A DNA stretch of 64,000 bases from Erythroxylum novogranatense (taxonomy: Eukaryota; Streptophyta; Magnoliopsida; Malpighiales; Erythroxylaceae): assembly GCA_029891385.1 (NCBI GenBank), contig CM057233.1, positions 32,842,540 to 32,906,539 on the forward strand, read 5' to 3'. The notes under the pieces are model-generated. The model saw nothing but the letters and a program-made list of their open reading frames with translations. It was not told where the DNA came from and did no database searches. The translations under genes and the position numbers were made by a program. Within the stretch, counting starts at the first letter, position 1, and every line of letters begins with the position of its first letter. Below are positions 36,201-46,488 of this stretch, piece by piece.

Positions 36201-37564
36201 GTTTGGTAGGTCCCTTGGTGAGTCATTATTTGTCTCTATGTGTATAGCCTTCTCCAGCTGCTTGCTAGGGCACGGACTCGATTTCGGACTCCTTCACGGC
36301 TATAATGGACCGCAATGCGGAAAGTGTAGTACGTTTCGTTTCACGATCGCACAGGACCATTATGCGGATATGCAAAGACGCTCTGCTTGGACCTAGCTGA
36401 CCATTTCGATATGTTATGTGTTTTGATTTGTTTCTATGTTCGCATTCTTGTTTATAAAGTGAGAAATGAAAATTGAAATTATGTTGCATTCATATTTATG
36501 AAGAATTCGAGAATTTTGAAAATGAGAAAATGAGATTTTTTGAGAAGTTTGGGAAAATTGGAAAGAGTTTGAGAGAAATATTCCAAAGTTGAAAAGTTTG
36601 AAAATTAGCCCTTTTGGCAAAAAGATTATGAAAATGTTTTCACTTATTTGTCATTTTATAAATGTGTTATCCACGAGCTGAAGCTCACCCCTTTCATCCC
36701 CATCTCCGTGTTTCGAGGGGAGATCGGATGAAAGAATGTGAAGACATCGGGCCGACATATGTGTCAGTTAGATTTTGTGTATTTTGGATTTTGAGTATGG
36801 ATCTGTTTGTGGTTTAAGAAAGGTTTGAAAGAAAATGTATTTGTGTATAAAGTTAAGTATTGTGAATGATTGTGAAATTTGTATAGGAAATTATGGAGAA
36901 TTTGAGAACATATTGTATGGTTGATTTGGGAATTATGAGATTGGTATATTGATTTGAGAAATATGGAAGTATTAGTTTTAGGTTTGTGTTTCTGCTGGTG
37001 TTAGGATTCCGGACGGGAGAGTCCGATGGTTCTGATATTCGATTAGGGATTATAGAAGTGTATTTTGCCTTTGCAGGAAATTTTGTTAGGATAAAGGCAC
37101 CGTTATCTGCGAAATTTTGGTAAAAAATTTGGATAAAAGTGAGATTTTGGATATGTATAAGTGTATATAAGAGTTTGAGAAATTTGAGATTGGTATGGAT
37201 TTATATCGATTATATACGATCGTATGGATTTAAGATGATTGGTATATGATTGAGTAACGAGAAAAGAAATGAGAATAAGAAAAGAAAAAAATTCATAACG
37301 GATTTTGGAACGCCTTAGGATTCCCAACGCGATTATGTTCATTCGATAAGTTTTCTTTGATTATTGTTTCGGATGTCGGATGTGTATGCTTTGATTTCGT
37401 TTCGCTTTGTAACTGCTCGCTTGATTCGATTAGTATTTGTTTCCGCTTGCATTTGCTTCCGCTTCGCTACTTTCGGATTTGTTCGCTTCCGCATTTTGTT
37501 TTCGATTCGACATTTTCGTTTTCCGTTCTGCTTATGTAGTTGGTTCCCAGATCGGGTCCCAACA
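33201..37564 (+). repeat. T LTR3 (4364 bp)
   Basis: It runs from TGTTGGACCCCGAAC to ATCGGGTCCCAACA. At its start it shares small variants with LTR1 (AATTTGCTGAAATTAAG), in the middle with LTR2 (CCCTTGGGCTTGTAAAA), and near its end again with LTR1 (TTCGCTTCCGCATTTTG). It therefore looks like a mosaic of the two, as expected after recombination or gene conversion. Confidence 0.87.
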
Positions 37565-37581
37565 CGGGATGTTACAGATTA

Positions 37582-38703
37582 TGACATAGAAGTGCTGTTT
37601 GTCTGAGAATTTGGGACCTCCGTGTTTAAATGTGATTAAATGTGATTGTGATTTTAATGTGAATAATTGTGAATTATTTTTTTTAATGTGATAATTTGGG
37701 ATTGATGGTAATGTTGATATTGCTTCATTACGACATATGCATTCCATGCATGAATGCATGATCAGTTAATGACAGTTGTGACCGGAGCAGCCACCGAGAG
37801 CTAAAATCTCAATGCATTTGGGCTTCGAGCCTATAGTAATTTAGAGCCTCAGGCTCAACGATTAATGCGTCCATATTGGGACAGTAGTGATTCAGATCCT
37901 CAGGCTCAACGATTAATGAGCCCTGATTGGGACAGTCCAGGCACTCAGTCATAACACCGAAATAAATTGGAAAAGTGTCACATGCGCATGTCATATGCAT
38001 TTGCTTGAATCACTTTGATTGAGTGAAAGGCAAAATGCCTTATACTCCTGTGGTACCAATCATGTGGTACTTCTGAAGGTGAATTATGAAACAACTGTGT
38101 TATGCTTGAGTTTTACATGAATTCATTTGGTTATGTATGTCTAATCGAATGAAATGTATAAATTGTCTGTGCTTAAGTGAAATTGTGAAATGTGATCAAA
38201 TATGCAACAATGTGAATATATTTTATGTGAAATGATGTGTTGCATAAATTGAGTGAACCATCGATGATGGTTACCTCATTGAGTTCACAAAACTCACCCA
38301 AAATTTGCAATTATTTTTCAGGACACACAAGAATACCCCGTTAGGCAACGGGCATATAGCATCTGCTTGTGAGTGAGAGAAGTGGTCGGGGATCAGTTCG
38401 CATCTGCATTAGTGTCTGATAGAATTGTTTTTTTTTCTGAATTTTTGTATTAATGATTAGATCAAATTGTAAAGTCAACTAACTAAAATAAATTGTATTT
38501 ATGAAAAGGGCCCTCGTGGTCATTGTATTTACCGGTGATTTATGTATGGTAATGATTTCCTGCATAGTGTATGCTTGTGTTTTTCAAAAAAAAAATTTAT
38601 GCTGAGTTTTGATTGAGTGATGTAGCACGCTACCCTCGCAGGGCACGGATTCAGATATCACCATCGATGTCGAGTTCGGGTCATGCGGGAGTGGGGTGTT
38701 ACA
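37582..38703 (+). repeat. S1 LTR 3' part (continuation after S2/T)
   Basis: It continues S1 exactly after the GATTA duplication. It contains a GAGCC/GGCTC hairpin array (about 37790-37950), the palindrome CATCGATGATGG (near 38262-38273), the acceptor-like TTATTTTTCAG (AG 38320-38321) and the LTR end GTGGGGTGTTACA. It matches 49665-50767 of E. Confidence 0.86.
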
Positions 38704-38766
38704 ATAACACTATATAGGTTAGTACTCATACTATTTAAGAGTTTACCAGTAGTACACAGAAAATGC
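38704..38766 (-). pseudogene. Element H: fragment between gag and protease
   Basis: Only 63 bases of H survive here between S1 and the copia element C, carrying one duplication of each (ATAAC on the left, AATGC on the right). The minus strand reads LCTTGKLLNSMSTNLYSVIK and joins the protease fragment at 15998. No motif of its own; the assignment rests on the two TSDs. Confidence 0.7.
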
Positions 38767-40603
38767 TGTAGGAAAATCCCGGGGTGTTCATCACATGAAC
38801 ACAGTGCGGAATTTAAAATTTTAAGTCCCGGGACATTCCCGAAAGCCAGGATCCAAGTGTATGTACAAACAATCAAACCATAACGACCAAAGGAGACCGT
38901 CTCTAACGGTATCCACGTAGAGGTCGGAAAACCTAACCGGGACAAACTCTTTTGACCCGGGAATAGCTAGACTAAAGAAAAGAGTGTTAGCTCTTACCTT
39001 AGCCTTGGAGAGCAAGTGATTCAATGATGGAGGAAGAGATGAAAGATGAAGCTTGAAGATGATGAAGAGCTTGATGGAGAAAGAAGCTTTGAAAACAATT
39101 TTCCTTTCTTCTTTCTTCAACCCACGAAGAACACTTCCATAAGCCTTAGGTTTTTAATTCAAAACCTACTCTTATTCTTCATACACGAGCATCATCATCT
39201 CACCTTTTTTTATTTTGTCATTTTGCCATTTAATGACTTTAATGACTAAGCTTAATGGAAGCTTCTCCATTCATCCTCTCCTCCATCCACGTGACACACA
39301 TATATATATATATTATTTATTTATTTAATTAATTAATTATATATATATATGTATATATATTACTGAAGCGGTCCAGTCACACTGGGGTCGGTCCTACCGG
39401 CCTACCCGGGCCCCGCCGGCAAAAAATCGCTGGAGACCCTTTTCAGCAATGTCAATGTCGCGATCACATCGGGACATATCTCGATCTCATCGGGATCCAT
39501 TTAATCCAATTGCTCTCCAGATATCGGATCTCATGCGAAACTATTTTCTGATTCTCCGAGTCACTCTTATGCGTGTGACCCATTAGGTTCCGGTTATGTT
39601 GGCCACTTAGATTAACACTTAATCGAGCAAGTCATGAGCGGTATCTAGCAACACATCATGACCCCAATCGACCGGAAAGTAATTGGTTTGACTAATGAAA
39701 CCATATCACGAACCCTTCCATAGACAATTCTTGTGCAATTCGTCCTTTCACCATGCTATACCCTACTTGGTTTGAGTATGGGCAATGTGTCAACTCTTAC
39801 TAGACCGATCGATCAAATCTAGTCCAAGTGTAATCAGTTCTCGCCCTAGGACTCATTACTTTATATGTCCATGAAGACCATCTTCATGACATATGTATGT
39901 TCGGCGCCGAGACTTCAAAGTAATGATCCCGATAAGAGGCTATGGGTATCTCTTCTGCTATCACAGAAGTGGTGAATCCTCTATTGGCTACTCAATTACC
40001 TTCGAATACCTCAAGCTGTACCCAATCACCACCCTATGAGCGACCTCTGAAAGGCAACAAGGAATGGAGTCAAAGTACAGAATCAGTACCCAAGATATCC
40101 TTGAGTACCTCAAGTCTAAGGATACTTGCACCATTGCTATGATGAGATTATCACTGACATTTGTATAGCACATCCATGTGATGATCTCATGGCAGGTCAT
40201 CCAATGTACTTACTACCACTAGTAAGCATCCACATGTCAAATCTAAATATCTCAATATTTATAGTTTTCTGAGATCCACTGCTTGATCCAATCAAGGAGT
40301 TTGACATGTGCTAGTCTATTCGGATTAACGATATCCAGTATCGTTAATCCTATGATTAGGGATAATTTAGATACTGACATAATTGCACATGATAGGAATC
40401 TCGTGAGTATGATCGCATCATAATTTCCTTCATGCTATGTCATATATCGTGGACTTCATTAATTTGATTAAAGATCATTATCAATTCATAATAAAATGAA
40501 CATCAAATAAATGAAATATGCCTTGCTTTGTTTATTCATAAAGTGCATACATGACTATGAACAAAATGCGCTAAAGGGATTGCCTTTAGGCACTACTCTA
40601 ACA
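38767..40603 (-). repeat. 3' LTR of copia element C (1837 bp)
   Basis: On the minus strand it runs from TGTTAGAGTAG to TTTTCCTACA. It matches 46489-48330 with few differences, many of them one-base indels next to CG. It contains an AT microsatellite (about 39298-39360) of (TA)n and (TTAA)n blocks that differs slightly in length from the other LTR. Confidence 0.92.
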
Positions 40604-40617
40604 ATCTCCCACTTGAC
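40604..40617 (-). other. Polypurine tract of copia element C
   Basis: The minus strand reads GTCAAGTGGGAGAT directly before the 3' LTR start TGTTAGAG. The pol stop codon (40624-40626) lies only a few bases upstream. Confidence 0.85.
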
Positions 40618-40623
40618 CTAAAG

Positions 40624-41172
40624 TCAATCGCCTTGGTATCTAATACCATAAGCGAGTACATGAGAATCAAAATTTTCTATGGCAATGGCTTTGTCAACGG
40701 ATCGCAATATTCGCTCTGTGGAATTCTCTATCGTGACATCACCCCGAGCAATGATCTCCGAATCAAATGGTATCGGGCGAGTACGTGTTTGGACCGTTGA
40801 TGAGACCTTGGCTCCTTTGCTCGCAAGAATAGCCCCAGTGTTGTCACAATATAATCAGATGGGTCCATCACCTAGGAACCACACCAAGTTCGAAATGAAC
40901 TTCTTGATCCAAACCGCTTCCTTTCTTTGCGTCGATGCGGCAATGTACTCGCCTCGATCGTTGAATCGTGATCGTCTCTGTTTGTAACTCTTCCAACCGA
41001 TCGCTCCGCCGCTTAGTGTGAAAACATAACCTGATTGGGACACGAGTCATCCTTATCGATTGAAAATCGCATCAGATGCCCGCCACTGAGACTTCCATCT
41101 CCAAATATCAAGAAAACATCCTTAGTTCTTCGCAAGTACTTTAGGATATTCTTGATACCACCCAAAGGACCC
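40624..41172 (-). pseudogene. Element C pol: RNase H and C-terminus
   Basis: The minus strand shows copia RNase H motifs in broken frames: SQSGYVFTLSGGAIGWKSYK, GEYIAASTQRKEAVWIKKFI, then AKEPRSHQRSKH, ARGDV and YGIRYQGD before a stop at 40624-40626. The first frame is 62 residues (41043-40855) and the C-terminal part lies in other frames. This enzyme would remove RNA from the RNA-DNA hybrid. Confidence 0.88.
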
Positions 41173-42120
41173 TCACCAGATCCGATTGGTATCTACTGTA
41201 ACACTTAGAGCATATGATACATCGGGTCTCAGACATAGCATTGCGACATGATAGATCCTACCGCAGAGGCATACGGGATCATATTCATGCGATCCTCTCA
41301 TCTGTGTCTTAGGACACATGAACTTCGAGAGTGTTATCCCATGTACAATGGGAAGAAACCCTCTCTTGGATTGTTCCATGCTAAACCTCTTTAGCACCTT
41401 GTCTATGTACGTTGACTGTGAAAGACCAAGCAACCTCTTCGATCTATCTCTATAAATCTTTATCCCAAGGATATAAGTTGCTTCTCCAAGGTCTTTCATG
41501 GCAAATTGTTTGGACAACTAAATTTTTATTGATTGCAGCATTGAGACATCGTTTCCTAGTAACAATATGTCATCTACATATAACACAAGGAATACGATTG
41601 CAGTTCCATTAACCTTCTTGTACACACAGTGTTCATCCGGATTTTGTGAGAAACCAAACTCTTTGATTGTCTCATCAAAACGGATATTCCAACTCCTGGA
41701 TGCTTGCTTCAATCCATAAATGGATTTCAAGCTTGCATACCTTTTCGCCATCGAAATGAAGCCCTCAGTTGTGTCATGTACACATCCATTGATTTCCATT
41801 CAGGAAAGCTGTCTTCACATCCATTTGCCATATTTCATAATCATAATGAGCGGCAATGGCTAGGAGTATCCTAATGGATTTAAGCATTGCTACTGGACTG
41901 AAGGTCTCGTCATAGTCAATTCCTTGTCTTTGACGAAAACCTTTAGCCACAAGCCTTGCTTTATAGGTAATCACATTACCATCCATGTCGGTTTTCTTCT
42001 TGAAAACCCATTTGCACCCTATAGGTTTTATCCCTTCAGGTGCATCAACCAAAGTCCATACTTGGTTTTCATACATGGAATCCATTTCAGATTTTATGGC
42101 ACGAAGCCATTTTTCAGACT
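41173..42120 (-). pseudogene. Element C pol: reverse transcriptase
   Basis: Three consecutive frames (42085-41774, 41799-41518, 41517-41173) give a copia RT in order: NQVWTLVDAPEGIKPIGCKW, VFKKKTDMDGNVITYKARLV, AKGFRQRQGIDYDETFSPVA, IWQMDVKTAFLNG, SIYGLKQASRSWN, the catalytic LYVDDILLLGND, then FAMKDLGEATYILGIKIYRD. The YVDD box is intact. A frame change near 41785 (after TAFLNG) and a loss of frame near 41175 break the protein. Confidence 0.92.
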
Positions 42121-43293
42121 CTGAACTCTTCAGAACCTCTTCATAGGTGGTAGGCTCATCATCCTCATGAGCAATACGTCATTCTGTTCACTTACGAAAT
42201 CCATATCTCTAGGGAACAGAGCGTATCCTACTTGACCTCACAATTTCGTGTGTAGTAGAAGGTTGAGCTGTTACCTCATCCGTATGAGTTACGTTTCAGT
42301 GTTCAGCGATTGATCTGCGCTCGTCTCGAGCATCTTGAACTTCTTCAAGTTCAATTTTGCTCCCACCGTCCTCTTTTAAAAGAAACTCTTTCTCTAAAAA
42401 GACAGCATGCCTGAAACAAACACCTTTTGTTCCTCAAAGAAGGTAGAATTGATATCCCTTGTTTCGTTAGGATATCCTACTAACAAACACTTGTCGATTT
42501 TGCTTCAAGCTTATTTGATGCGTCCGCTTTACATAAGTGACAACCCCATACTTTCAAATGAGAAAGATAAGGTTTCTTGTTAGTCCACATCTCATATGGA
42601 GTAACATCAATCGACTTTGATGGAACTCGTTTAACAAGTAAACAATTGTCTCAAGGGCATACCCTAAAAGGATTTTGGCAATTGTGTAAAGCCCATCATA
42701 GATCGAACCATGTCCAGAAGGTTCGATTTCTCCTTCTCGCCACACCATTATCTTTGTGGTGTGTAAGGAGGAGTCCATCGAGATAAAATCCCATTATCTC
42801 TAAGATAATCCAAAACTCTTGGTCTAAGTATTCACCACCACGATCGGATCGTAATGTTTTAATACTTTTCCCAAGTTGGTTTTCTACTTCATTTCGAATT
42901 GTTTGAACTTTTCAAACGCTTGATTTGTATCTCATCGAGATCTGAGATACCCATATCGAGAATAATCATCGATAAAGGTAATGAAGTAACAACAACCATT
43001 TCTGGCATGGATGGACATCGGACCACATACATCTGAATGTATTAGATCTAATAATCCAGTCGTTCGTTCACCCTTTCCCTTAAAAGGTAACTTAGTCATC
43101 TTACCTAATAAACAAGATTAACATGTGTCATAAGATTCATAATCGAATGACCCTAAACTTCCACTCTTGTGGAGCTTAGCGATGCGTCTCTCAGTTATAT
43201 GGCCAAGGCGACAATGCCATAAGTAAGTTGATTTTAAATTATCTCTTTTATGTCTTTTAGCGTCATTGACATTCATAACCGGATGTGACATAT
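42121..43293 (-). pseudogene. Element C pol: integrase (heavily broken)
   Basis: The minus strand retains an HHCC region (HCRLGHITERRIAKLHKSG, then a CXXC-like stretch with one cysteine codon followed by a stop), core pieces LIHSDVCGPMSIHARN, FITFIDDYSRYGYL and TLRSDRGGEYLDQEF, and the later segment SIDVTPYEMWTNKKPYLSHL. The first two catalytic aspartates are visible; the region of the glutamate is frame-shifted. Several stops occur. Between integrase and RT the sequence is low in motifs. Confidence 0.85.
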
Positions 43294-43600
43294 CTAATAT
43301 GTAAATACCATTGCATAATGTACGGTACCATAAAGCATTCCATTTGAGCTAATAGAACAACCATTGTTACCAAAAGACAAATGGAAACCAGCTCTATTTA
43401 AACAAGAAATGCATAATATGTTCTTTGTTAACACGGGTACAAAATAACAATCATCCAAGTTAAGTACAAGCCCACTAGGAGTGTCAAAACATAAGTCCCT
43501 ACGGCTAATGCAAAGCAACCCTTGCTCCATTGCCAACACGCAGTCCATTTCTCCCTTTATGAGCGCCCATCGTCCTCGAGGCCCGTGATATCATTGCATA
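43294..43600 (-). pseudogene. Element C pol: protease
   Basis: One frame ends WVLDTVVAHIYAMIS, where a copia protease normally has D-T-G: the aspartate and threonine are kept and the glycine is replaced. A second frame (43548-43294) continues with GLVLNLDDCYFVPVLTKNIL and CISCLNRAGFHLSF, the usual protease C-terminal part. The frame change between them and the changed active site suggest loss of function. Confidence 0.83.
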
Positions 43601-43904
43601 TATGTGAGCCACAACCGTATCTAATACCCATATGTTATGATCGAAACAAGATAACCTCAATGACAAACATACCGAAGAAGTCGAGGCATCCGATGCCTTC
43701 TTCTGCTTCAGTTCTTCCAGATAGACTTTACAATTACGCCTCCAATGACCAGTCTTACCACAATGGAAGCAGGTACCTTTTGGTGCAGTCTCTTTGGTCT
43801 TCTTCTTGCCTTTTGCTGCACTTCCTTTTGGCTTCTGAGCCTTTTTCTTCTTCTGTTTCCTTTTTTTGGAAGCAGAGCAAGAAGAACCCACCAATAGAAC
43901 GCTG
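43601..43904 (-). pseudogene. Element C gag: nucleocapsid with CCHC zinc knuckle
   Basis: A lysine-rich stretch (SASKKRKQKKKKAQKPKGSA) precedes an intact CCHC knuckle, CFHCGKTGHWRRNC (about 43775-43735), and KVYLEELKQKKASDAS. It follows the gag frame after a frameshift at about 43905. The knuckle would bind the element's RNA during packaging. Confidence 0.9.
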
Positions 43905-44507
43905 CTATCTTGCTTGACAAACTTGTTTCATTGTCTTGAGCAGATTGATCAGCTCGGGAATTGTGGTGGATATTTTGTTCATCCGATAGTTCAACACAAA
44001 CTGTGAATAACTATCTGACAAGCCAACAAGAATTAAGTTTATACTTAACTCACAATCCATCACAAAACCTAAGACGGCCAACCTCTCAATATAGCCATTC
44101 ATCTTCAATGCATATTGCACTGCAGATGAACCAGGAGTCATCTTCGTTGTAAAGAGCAACCTTGAGGTCTCGAACCGTTCGGACCGAGCTTGCTCATCAA
44201 ACAACTCTCTAAGATGAAACACAATTGTGTGAGCATCCATTGACTCACGCCGCTTCGCAACTCGGTGACATCGATGCAAGCATAATGCGGTGGCTATGTC
44301 ATCGTTTTTAGATGTTATATATGCCTTCTGATCATCATCAGAAGCTCCTTCAGCAAGTGGATCCGGAAGCGAAAAATCAAGGATATATCCTAGATCCTCA
44401 GATCTGAGAACAATTCTCAAATTTCGCAGCCAATCAAGAAAATTTGGTCCAGTTAATTTGTTTGAGTCCATTAGAGCGCGAAGATTCACACTAGTCGACA
44501 TCTTCAA
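43905..44507 (-). CDS. Element C gag: capsid part (200 residues, then frameshift)
   Basis: The frame begins MKMSTSVNLRALMDSNKLTG and has the features of plant copia Gag: PNFLDWLRNLRIVL near residue 22, the MDAHTIVFHLRELFDEQARS segment in the middle, a YIERLAVLGFVMDCELSINL stretch and the C-terminal LNYRMNKISTTIPELINLLK. It stops at 43905, and the expected continuation (DSSVLLVGSSC and the zinc knuckle) is in another frame, so a small indel separates the two. MSTS at the third residue may be the true start. Gag forms the particle in which the RNA is copied. Confidence 0.86.
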   Translation of the reverse strand: MKMSTSVNLRALMDSNKLTGPNFLDWLRNLRIVLRSEDLGYILDFSLPDPLAEGASDDDQKAYITSKNDDIATALCLHRCHRVAKRRESMDAHTIVFHLRELFDEQARSERFETSRLLFTTKMTPGSSAVQYALKMNGYIERLAVLGFVMDCELSINLILVGLSDSYSQFVLNYRMNKISTTIPELINLLKTMKQVCQAR

Positions 44508-46473
44508 CCAACCTAAACGTAGAGAGAGAAAGAAAGTTAGAATAGAATTAAATGTATGACCATAAGGACTTAAATGACATACATATGGCTCCCACTAGTT
44601 TCAACAGAATCCATAACCCTCATCATGAATCCAAGAAACAAAATGGCACATTGACCTAGTGGGTCGATATCCGACATTACTAAGAATGACCTTGGGTTTG
44701 CCCAACAAGCCACCTTAGGTCAATCGGTAGGTATCGGACATACCAATTGCATCTCAAATGCAACTATCGCCCAGTGCTATCAACAGTTGATGTATGCACA
44801 TACATTGGGTTATCAACACTTGATGCGTGTACATCTGATGTACACTACCCAATTTCGCCTCTGTCCACGTTGACCTTGAGTTTGCCCAACAAATCAACGC
44901 TTCTAGGAAAACCGACCCATTAATCCGAAAATCTCATTTTCATGGTTCGAACATATCCAGATAGGGCGAGCTTGAGTTTGCCCAACAACTCAACCCTATA
45001 AGAACTCTGGTTCTTACCATATTAATGGAAGGCGTTAGTTTTCATATTTAAATTGAGGGCTTTAGGTCTCATCTTTTAGTCTCATCCAAGGATCATAGTC
45101 ACTATGACTATATGGTCCGATTTAGGGCATCGCATCAATCACATTGAATTTATACCAAAATCACCCATCATCCCACTCTGGCAAGTTTCCAGTCGATTAG
45201 CACTTGTGCCAGTCGACTAGTGTCTGCTTCCGCTCTTGTTCGAAGAGATCAAGTCTGACCCAACGATTGAATACACCAATCGACGGCTCGTGTTCCAAAT
45301 GATTGGTGACAAGACAAGATATAAGTCCCAGTCGACTAGCCTCAGTGCCAGTCGACTGGTGACATGGAATTGCTCTTAAATCGGCTAATTCTCAATCCGC
45401 GTAGTTCCAATTCACAATACCAATATACCAAGTATATTATCCTTTATATTGATGTGCTAATGAATCATATTCATTAAAACGTGCTTGCCAATTAGTCATA
45501 CTAGATGAGAAAAGCTTGAAACTGATTAATCACCATTAACTACTAGATTTCCACATAATTTTAAGCATATCAAATTATCATGCTAAGTATCTCTAGGTAG
45601 GTTACACGTTATCAAGATTGCTCCGGCACTTGTCACACAAATTGCGACGGCCAAAATAACCAAGATAACGGAATAAGCTAACGAGAAGCTAAAGTGACCT
45701 ATTCGACATCCAAAAATTATTGGAAACCCAAATTCAAGAATCTCATCTTGGGATGCATGCCACATCAATATAACACATTTTTAATCACTATAAAAATGAT
45801 TCAAGGCATTGGAAATGAGAAATACACAACCAATCATTCCAAACAAAATAGACCCAACAACTTTCTCAAAACTGCTGCGCTCAACATTTTGCTCAAAATG
45901 ATCATTGAAACACTTTCAATAAATACTGAGAAAATTAAAGAGGTTAAAACATGTTCCCAAAATGCTCCATGAATTTTTCCAAGATTTATTTCCCACAAAA
46001 ACTCATTGAACCTCAGCAATCTAGCCGAAACAGAATCTGTGTTCTCCAACACAGACATTCCCATCAGCACACAAGAAATTCGGAAATAAATAGTAAATCA
46101 CCTTGAAAACATTTTTCCATCCACAGAGACATAAATAAACATCTTAGGGACATGTCGGTGAAAACCAATCCGAAAAATTTTTTTTCTAAAATTTATTCTC
46201 GAATTTACAAGTATACCTGTTTCAGAAACATTCAACAAGACAGCATCCGAAACTTAGGGAATTAAATTAGCAAAACCATATCAATCGACATCGATAAATT
46301 TTTTCCTTTCATAGACACATTCAGAAACATCTTATGAGCAAGTCTATGACAGAAAATTTCGAAAACCCTAAGTCTATACTGATTTCGAAATTCACAGAAG
46401 CAGCATGCTACACAGCTCAATTCACAATGGAATTCCGACCTAGTTATCATTTCGACTGTTTATACAACACAAG
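44508..46473 (-). mobile_element. Element C 5' leader (about 2 kb), with TCGACT palindromes
   Basis: There is no convincing frame between the PBS and gag. Plus-strand positions 45188-45365 hold four copies of CAGTCGAYTRG-type palindromes. The motif GTTTGCCCAACAA occurs three times (about 44697, 44882 and 44975). A leader of this size is long for a copia element and may hold packaging or translation signals. Confidence 0.65.
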
Positions 46474-46474
46474 C

Positions 46475-46487
46475 GGCTCTGATACCA
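46475..46487 (-). other. Primer binding site of copia element C (tRNA-iMet type)
   Basis: The minus strand reads TGGTATCAGAGCC, one base inside the 5' LTR end TTTTCCTACA. It fixes the element's orientation. Confidence 0.9.
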
Positions 46488-46488
46488 C

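Larger units (their letters stand above)
23275..37564 (+). mobile_element. T: tandem three-LTR retrotransposon with giant LTRs and tiny internal regions
   Basis: Structure: LTR1 23275-27582, internal 1 27583-28217, LTR2 28218-32571, internal 2 32572-33200, LTR3 33201-37564. Flanks are TGGGA (23270-23274) and CGGGA (37565-37569), a TSD with one C/T difference. Both internal regions have a primer binding site and purine tract but no coding sequence. A single outer TSD with three LTRs is best explained by unequal recombination between copies of an originally two-LTR element. The whole sits seven bases before the end of S2. Confidence 0.9.
19418..37576 (-). mobile_element. S2: solo LTR in minus orientation, 3864 bp without nested T, TSD GATTA
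   Basis: The plus strand starts TGTAACACCCCCTTAC (an LTR 3' end reversed) and ends GGGATGTTACA at 37576. GATTA lies at 19413-19417 and 37577-37581. Its own sequence is 19418-23274 plus 37570-37576. On the minus strand it carries the shared boxes: U3 start TGTAACATCCC, palindrome cassette, micro-exon-like block, hairpins and acceptor-like TTTTCAG (19822-19823). No PBS or PPT is attached, so it is a solo LTR. Confidence 0.88.
15999..38703 (+). mobile_element. S1: solo LTR, 4541 bp without its nested insert, TSD ATAAC
   Basis: It starts TGTAACATCCCATCACCGAT at 15999 and ends GGGAGTGGGGTGTTACA at 38703. ATAAC is present at 15994-15998 and 38704-38708. Its own sequence is 15999-19417 plus 37582-38703; S2, with TSD GATTA, interrupts it. 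No PBS or PPT adjoins it, so it is what remains after recombination between the two LTRs of a complete element. It closely resembles the E LTRs, especially 37582-38703 against 49665-50767. Confidence 0.9.

Noticed and set aside
39296..39362. AT-rich block as possible origin or matrix attachment site
   Set aside because: It is a (TA)n/(TTAA)n microsatellite that also exists in the other copia LTR (about 47015-47085); sequence alone gives no further support.
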